From: an uncultured Clostridia bacterium
Lineage (GTDB): Bacteria > Bacillota > Clostridia > Lachnospirales > Lachnospiraceae
Reading direction: 5' to 3'
Length of the DNA: 16,888 bases
Assembly (NCBI GenBank): GCA_946611595.1
Contig: CAMODY010000020.1
Coordinates: 1-16,888, forward strand
Under the pieces are notes generated by a model, which saw only the letters and a program-made list of their open reading frames with translations, was not told where the DNA came from and made no database searches. Below, in pieces: positions 13,044-16,888 of this stretch. Position numbers and translations under genes: made by a program. Each line of letters begins with the position of its first letter. Position 1 is the first letter of the stretch.

Positions 13044-13985
13044 ATGAATACATTAATCAAATTCAGAACCAAAGTAGAGGAATTTTATATTGCTCACAGA
13101 CGCGTCGCCGGATATATCCTGCGCGCCGTGATTCTGTTTTTGTGTATGCTTATTATCAGCAGCTATATCGGGTTTAATGAGTTCCTTTCTCAGGTCTGGG
13201 TGATTGCGATCCTTTCGCTGATCCTGGCATTTATCCCGATCCGCTTTATCATGATGGCTGTCGTTGCCTATACGGCGGTGCAGGTTTTCTATCTGTCGAT
13301 CGGAATAGGCGTTGTCACTACGGTCATATTGGTGGTTATGTATCTGCTGTATTTCCGCTTTGCGGGGCAGTACGGATATCTGCTGATGTTGCTTCCGTTA
13401 TTGTATTTTATCCGGCTTCCGCTGGTAGCGGTTCTCGTGCTTGCAGCATTGGGACCTGCGATTTCGGTCATCACCGTAATATTCGGAACGGTCTTTTATT
13501 ATTTGATCCATTACATCGATGTGCATGCAGTTGTCTTTGCAACAGCAACCGGCTCGGCTGAGTTTGAAAAGGCTGAGATGCTCCTTCAGGGACTTTTTAC
13601 AAACAGCGAATTTCTAACCATGCTTATCGTAATGTTTGTGGTATTCATGATCGTTCATTTTGTGAAGAGAGCAAATTATTCCCATTCTTACGAACTTGCA
13701 CTTGCTGTGGGAACGGGTGTTTATATTGTTTTAGCGCTTGGAAGTGAATTGCTTTTCGGTGCTATGACAACAACAAAACTTTTAACATACTGCATCGGCG
13801 GACTTGTCTCCGGGGGACTTGCGATCCTTTTGACAAATGTGATCAAACCGCTGGATTATACCAGAACGGAGACGGTTGAGTTTGAAGACGATGAGTATAA
13901 TTATTATGTAAAAGCAGTTCCGAAGACTGCATTTAAATCAGAAACCGTTAGTGTTAAGAAGATCAATAAGAGGAAAAACGGGTGA
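13044..13985 (+). CDS. Unrecognised multi-pass membrane protein upstream of cdaA
   Basis: A 313-residue membrane protein with about eight hydrophobic segments between residues 25 and 265. A cytoplasmic-looking N-terminus (MNTLIKFRTKVEEFYIAHRR) and a polar C-terminal tail of about 45 residues frame them. The tail contains FEDDEYNYYVKAVPKTAF and ends in KKINKRKNG, which looks conserved rather than random. No transporter signature (Walker motifs, LeuT-like or MFS patterns) is seen. It starts 5 nt after the previous gene and overlaps cdaA by 4 nt (GTGA), so it is very likely co-translated with the cyclase. A role next to CdaA in the membrane can only be inferred from this context. Confidence 0.75.
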   Translation: MNTLIKFRTKVEEFYIAHRRVAGYILRAVILFLCMLIISSYIGFNEFLSQVWVIAILSLILAFIPIRFIMMAVVAYTAVQVFYLSIGIGVVTTVILVVMYLLYFRFAGQYGYLLMLLPLLYFIRLPLVAVLVLAALGPAISVITVIFGTVFYYLIHYIDVHAVVFATATGSAEFEKAEMLLQGLFTNSEFLTMLIVMFVVFMIVHFVKRANYSHSYELALAVGTGVYIVLALGSELLFGAMTTTKLLTYCIGGLVSGGLAILLTNVIKPLDYTRTETVEFEDDEYNYYVKAVPKTAFKSETVSVKKINKRKNG

Positions 13986-14881
13986 GTTTCTGGCAAAACA
14001 TTGTATCAGTATTTCATAGGTATTTTTCTATCTCGTCGATCACCGTGGTTGATATCATCGAGATCATTATTATCTCGGTACTTTTCTATTATCTTTTGAC
14101 GTGGTTTAGAAAGACAAGAGCCTGGTCTTTATTCAAAGGCCTGATCGTTATCCTTGTCTTATTGATGCTGGCTGCTATCTTTAATTTAAATACGATCCTC
14201 TGGTTGGCATCGAGAGTTTTAAGCGTCGGTGTCATCGGACTTATCATTATCTTCCAGCCGGAGCTGCGCCATGCGCTTGAAAGTCTTGGCGGAAGAAAAA
14301 TGTTTAGGGGCTTGTTTACTACAGACCGTGGAAATAAGAAACGTTTTTCTGATAAAACAATGGAAGAAATCCTGCATGCTGTAACGGATCTTTCCAAAGA
14401 CCGCACAGGCGCTTTGATCTGTATTGAACTTGATGTTTCTCTTTCAGAGTATGAACATACAGGTATTGCGGTAGATGCTGTTGTATCAAGCGCATTAGTT
14501 GAAAACATCTTTGAGGATAAGACACCTCTTCATGATGGAGCGGTGATCGTACGCGATGACAGGATCGTAGCTGCTACCTGTTATCTTCCGATGACTTCAA
14601 GCAGAACATTAAATAAAAAATATGGTACCCGCCACAGAGCAGCTCTTGGCTTAAGTGAAGTGACGGATTCCTTTACCATCGTCGTGTCAGAAGAGACCGG
14701 CGCTATTTCCGTTGCTTATGGCGGCGAATTAAAAGAGGATATGCAGATTGCGGAACTGAAAAACCGCATGATCGAAATACAAAACCTGAAAGGCCGTATT
14801 AGCTGGCTGATCAGAAAGGAAGGAGGCGAGAGCGAAGATGCAGAGCGTGAAGAAGTTTCTTCAGAAGTGGATCGTAAATAA
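13982..14881 (+). CDS. cdaA: Diadenylate cyclase CdaA (membrane-bound c-di-AMP synthase)
   Basis: A 299-residue enzyme that condenses two ATP into c-di-AMP, the regulator of potassium, osmotic balance and wall homeostasis. Three membrane helices (about 20-40, 52-68, 74-92) are followed by the DisA_N catalytic domain with DGA (185-187, HDGAVIV) and RHR (217-219, TRHRAALG). The start is GTG, overlapping the stop of the previous gene as GTGA. The C-terminal tail after residue 275 is charged (GGESEDAEREEVSSEVDRK) and slightly longer than in B. subtilis CdaA; it is encoded in the 44-nt region shared with ybbR. The pairing with a YbbR protein is the classic Firmicutes arrangement. Confidence 0.97.
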   Translation: MSFWQNIVSVFHRYFSISSITVVDIIEIIIISVLFYYLLTWFRKTRAWSLFKGLIVILVLLMLAAIFNLNTILWLASRVLSVGVIGLIIIFQPELRHALESLGGRKMFRGLFTTDRGNKKRFSDKTMEEILHAVTDLSKDRTGALICIELDVSLSEYEHTGIAVDAVVSSALVENIFEDKTPLHDGAVIVRDDRIVAATCYLPMTSSRTLNKKYGTRHRAALGLSEVTDSFTIVVSEETGAISVAYGGELKEDMQIAELKNRMIEIQNLKGRISWLIRKEGGESEDAEREEVSSEVDRK

Positions 14882-15878
14882 CATCGGCTTTAAAATTCTG
14901 GCACTGGTCTTTGCTTTCGTGCTGTGGCTGGTGATCACCAATACCACGGATCCTGTTACGAATCGTACGATTACAGGTATTCCGGTTCAGATTGAGAATG
15001 AACAGCTTGTTTTAGATGGAAGCCGGGTCTATACCGTAGAATCCGGCAGCACTGCAACGGTAGTCATTTCCGGAAATCGAAGTGTGATCGGAAATATTAC
15101 AGCTTCTGACTTTATCGCAACGGCCGATTTTGCGGAGCTTTCCATTACAAACTCCGTTCCGATCAATGTGGAACTCACGGGTGAAAAAGCACGCTATGCT
15201 TCTTCTGTAACCATCACATTGAAGACAAATAGCATGATCATCAATTTAGAGGATATGGATTCTAAAACGATGAACGTGGAAACTGAGTTTGTTGGGGAGC
15301 AGCCTGGGGATATAATCATAGAAGATGCTGCAAGTACTCCGGCGAAAGTGACGCTGCATGCACCGGAATCCGTCATCAATCTGGCGGCAAAGGCTGTTGT
15401 TCAGATTAATTATAATGAGGTAAACGGTGATACGACGCTGCATAAAGATATTATGATCTATGATCACAATGGTGATCCGATCGAACTGAACTCAGATACC
15501 TATCTGGAAGACGCTTCTGTGGATGTTAAGATCACAACCAGTCATATTAAATCAGTTCCTCTTTATATAGAGGCGACCGGAATTCCTGCAACTGGATATG
15601 AACTTTCAGATATTACGTATTCAAAGAGCACCGTTTCTCTTAGAGGAAGCGAGGCGAGCCTGAATGCGATCACGGACATTGTTCTTCCTCCGGGGCTGCT
15701 AAATGTCCAGTCTGCAAAAGAGGATGTTTCTGTCACAGTTAATATAGAAGATTATCTTCCGCAGGGAGTGACGATCTATGGCGACACAGGTACACTTACG
15801 ATCACCGCGACGATCATTCAGACAGAAACAGAAACAGAAGAAACAACAACAGAAGAAGAAACAACAAACGAGGGATAA
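14838..15878 (+). CDS. cdaR: YbbR-domain regulator of CdaA (CdaR)
   Basis: A 346-residue protein with one N-terminal membrane helix (about 17-34, FKILALVFAFVLWLVIT) and an extracytoplasmic part made of about three YbbR repeats, with typical beta-strand wording such as ITGIPVQIENEQ, MNVETEFVGEQPGDI and SVPLYIEATGIPATGYELSDI. B. subtilis CdaR has four repeats, so this is a shorter form. CdaR binds and controls CdaA in the membrane. The gene starts within cdaA with a 44-nt overlap, and AAGGAGG lies about 11 nt before the ATG. The C-terminus (about 329-346) is a low-complexity Thr/Glu tail, probably a spacer outside the cell. Confidence 0.93.
   Translation: MQSVKKFLQKWIVNNIGFKILALVFAFVLWLVITNTTDPVTNRTITGIPVQIENEQLVLDGSRVYTVESGSTATVVISGNRSVIGNITASDFIATADFAELSITNSVPINVELTGEKARYASSVTITLKTNSMIINLEDMDSKTMNVETEFVGEQPGDIIIEDAASTPAKVTLHAPESVINLAAKAVVQINYNEVNGDTTLHKDIMIYDHNGDPIELNSDTYLEDASVDVKITTSHIKSVPLYIEATGIPATGYELSDITYSKSTVSLRGSEASLNAITDIVLPPGLLNVQSAKEDVSVTVNIEDYLPQGVTIYGDTGTLTITATIIQTETETEETTTEEETTNEG
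15821..15870 (+). repeat. Low-complexity ACAGAA/ACAACA tract coding a Thr/Glu tail
   Basis: The end of the ybbR gene consists of repeated CAGAAA/ACAACA/GAAGAA units encoding TETETEETTTEEETT. Such tracts can change length by slippage; here the reading frame stays open to the stop at 15878. Confidence 0.7.
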
Positions 15879-15881
15879 AAC

Positions 15882-16888
15882 ATGAAAATTTTAGTGACCG
15901 GCGGAACCGGATATATTGGAAGCCATACAGTGTTGGAACTTTTAGAGGCAGGTATGGAAGTAGCAGTGGTGGATAACCTTTGCAATTCTTCTGAAGAGTC
16001 TTTAAAACGAATTGAACAGATCACAGGAAAGAAAGCAAGCTTTTATCCGGTTGATATCAGGGATGAAGATGGAATGCGCGATGTATTCTTAAAGGAGAAG
16101 CCATTTGCTGTAATTCATTTTGCAGGACTGAAAGCTGTAGGGGAATCTGTTGAGATCCCGCTGAAGTATTATGACAATAATATTGGAGGAACGCTGACGC
16201 TTCTTCATATAATGAAAGAAGTCGGATGCAAGAATATTGTGTTCTCATCATCCGCTACTGTTTACGGCAATCCTCAAAGCGTTCCGATCCGAGAGAATTT
16301 CCCGACAAGTGCAACCAATCCTTATGGACGCACAAAACTCATGATCGAGAACATCCTGCGCGATCTGTACCGCTCTGATGATTCCTGGAACATCATTCTG
16401 CTTCGTTATTTCAATCCGATCGGAGCTCATGAAAGCGGTATGATCGGTGAAGACCCGGCGGGAATTCCGAATAACCTTCTTCCATATGTAGCAAAGGTTG
16501 CTGTTGGAAAACTGGAGAAGATCAACGTGTTTGGAAATGACTATAATACTCCGGATGGTACAGGCGTTCGCGACTATATCCACGTTGTCGATCTTGCGAA
16601 AGGACATATTAAAGCGATTGAAAAGATCGCACAGACAGATGCGCTTGGCCTTAAGGTTTATAATCTTGGTACCGGAAACGGATACAGTGTATTGGATATC
16701 ATTGCTGCATTCGGTAAAGCCTGCGGAAAGGATCTTCCATATGTGATCGGACCGCGCCGTGCCGGCGATATCGATATGTGCTATGCTGATCCGTCACTTG
16801 CAAAAGAAGAACTTGGCTGGAGCGCAGAGTACGACCTTGACAGAATGTGCACTGATACTTGGAGATGGCAGAGCCAGAACCCGGACGG
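15882..16888 (+). CDS. galE: UDP-glucose 4-epimerase GalE, last residues outside window
   Basis: About 335 residues are visible of a protein usually around 338 long. It interconverts UDP-glucose and UDP-galactose (and possibly the N-acetyl forms), supplying galactose units for glycans and glycolipids. The NAD-binding TGGTGYIGSH (6-15) and the catalytic residues S124 (FSSSATVYG), Y148 and K152 (YGRTK) are all in place, as are RYFNPIGAHESG and VRDYIHVVDLA. It begins 3 nt after the ybbR stop with GAGGG before the ATG, so it is part of the same run of genes. In many Firmicutes glmM follows cdaA-cdaR; here galE takes that place. The C-terminal end is cut by the window only. Confidence 0.96.
   Translation, partial: MKILVTGGTGYIGSHTVLELLEAGMEVAVVDNLCNSSEESLKRIEQITGKKASFYPVDIRDEDGMRDVFLKEKPFAVIHFAGLKAVGESVEIPLKYYDNNIGGTLTLLHIMKEVGCKNIVFSSSATVYGNPQSVPIRENFPTSATNPYGRTKLMIENILRDLYRSDDSWNIILLRYFNPIGAHESGMIGEDPAGIPNNLLPYVAKVAVGKLEKINVFGNDYNTPDGTGVRDYIHVVDLAKGHIKAIEKIAQTDALGLKVYNLGTGNGYSVLDIIAAFGKACGKDLPYVIGPRRAGDIDMCYADPSLAKEELGWSAEYDLDRMCTDTWRWQSQNPD

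Overview
The window reads as a chromosomal segment of an anaerobic Gram-positive bacterium of the class Clostridia, most likely Lachnospiraceae-like. This is inferred from the cdaA-ybbR pair, strong AGGAGG-type ribosome binding sites, mid-range GC content and tight ATGA-overlap operons. No rRNA, tRNA, insertion sequence or CRISPR array is visible.

Region 1 (1-9703, minus strand) is a nearly complete gene set for a membrane-bound, energy-converting [NiFe] hydrogenase of the Mbh type (group 4, Mrp-linked). In transcription order it encodes a DUF362 protein, HypC, a NuoC-like subunit (MbhK), the NiFe large subunit (MbhL), HypA, an Mrp antiporter module (MrpE, F, G, the two MrpA C-terminal pieces MbhD and MbhE, MrpB, MrpC, and an MrpD-like subunit carrying an MbhI-like tail), the NuoH-like membrane anchor (MbhM), the small FeS subunit (MbhJ) and the start of the 2x[4Fe-4S] ferredoxin subunit (MbhN, cut by the window edge). 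Such a complex passes electrons from reduced ferredoxin to protons, makes H2 and pumps H+ or Na+. All four NiFe-ligand cysteines are present. The large subunit stops right after the last ligand motif, so it should not need a maturation protease. A promoter with two different palindromes sits in front of mbhK.

Region 2 (9704-10433) has a divergent promoter region and a lone macrodomain ADP-ribose/O-acetyl-ADP-ribose hydrolase. Its terminator hairpin overlaps a near-consensus promoter for the next operon.

Region 3 (10405-16888, plus strand) is a run of seven closely spaced genes. A serine-palmitoyltransferase-like alpha-oxoamine synthase is followed by an SDR reductase with a hydrophobic C-terminus (3-ketosphinganine-reductase-like), two unrecognised membrane proteins, the diadenylate cyclase CdaA, its YbbR/CdaR partner, and UDP-glucose 4-epimerase GalE (truncated by the window end). 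The first two genes would give the first two steps of sphingoid-base synthesis, which is unexpected in a Clostridia-type genome. Their apparent co-transcription with c-di-AMP synthesis and an envelope-sugar enzyme suggests an envelope-related operon. A leader of about 140 nt with a terminator-like hairpin precedes it.

The best candidates for something undescribed are the SPT/SDR pair joined to the cdaA locus through two unknown membrane proteins, its unusual promoter/terminator/leader arrangement, and the DUF362 protein attached to an Mbh-type hydrogenase.
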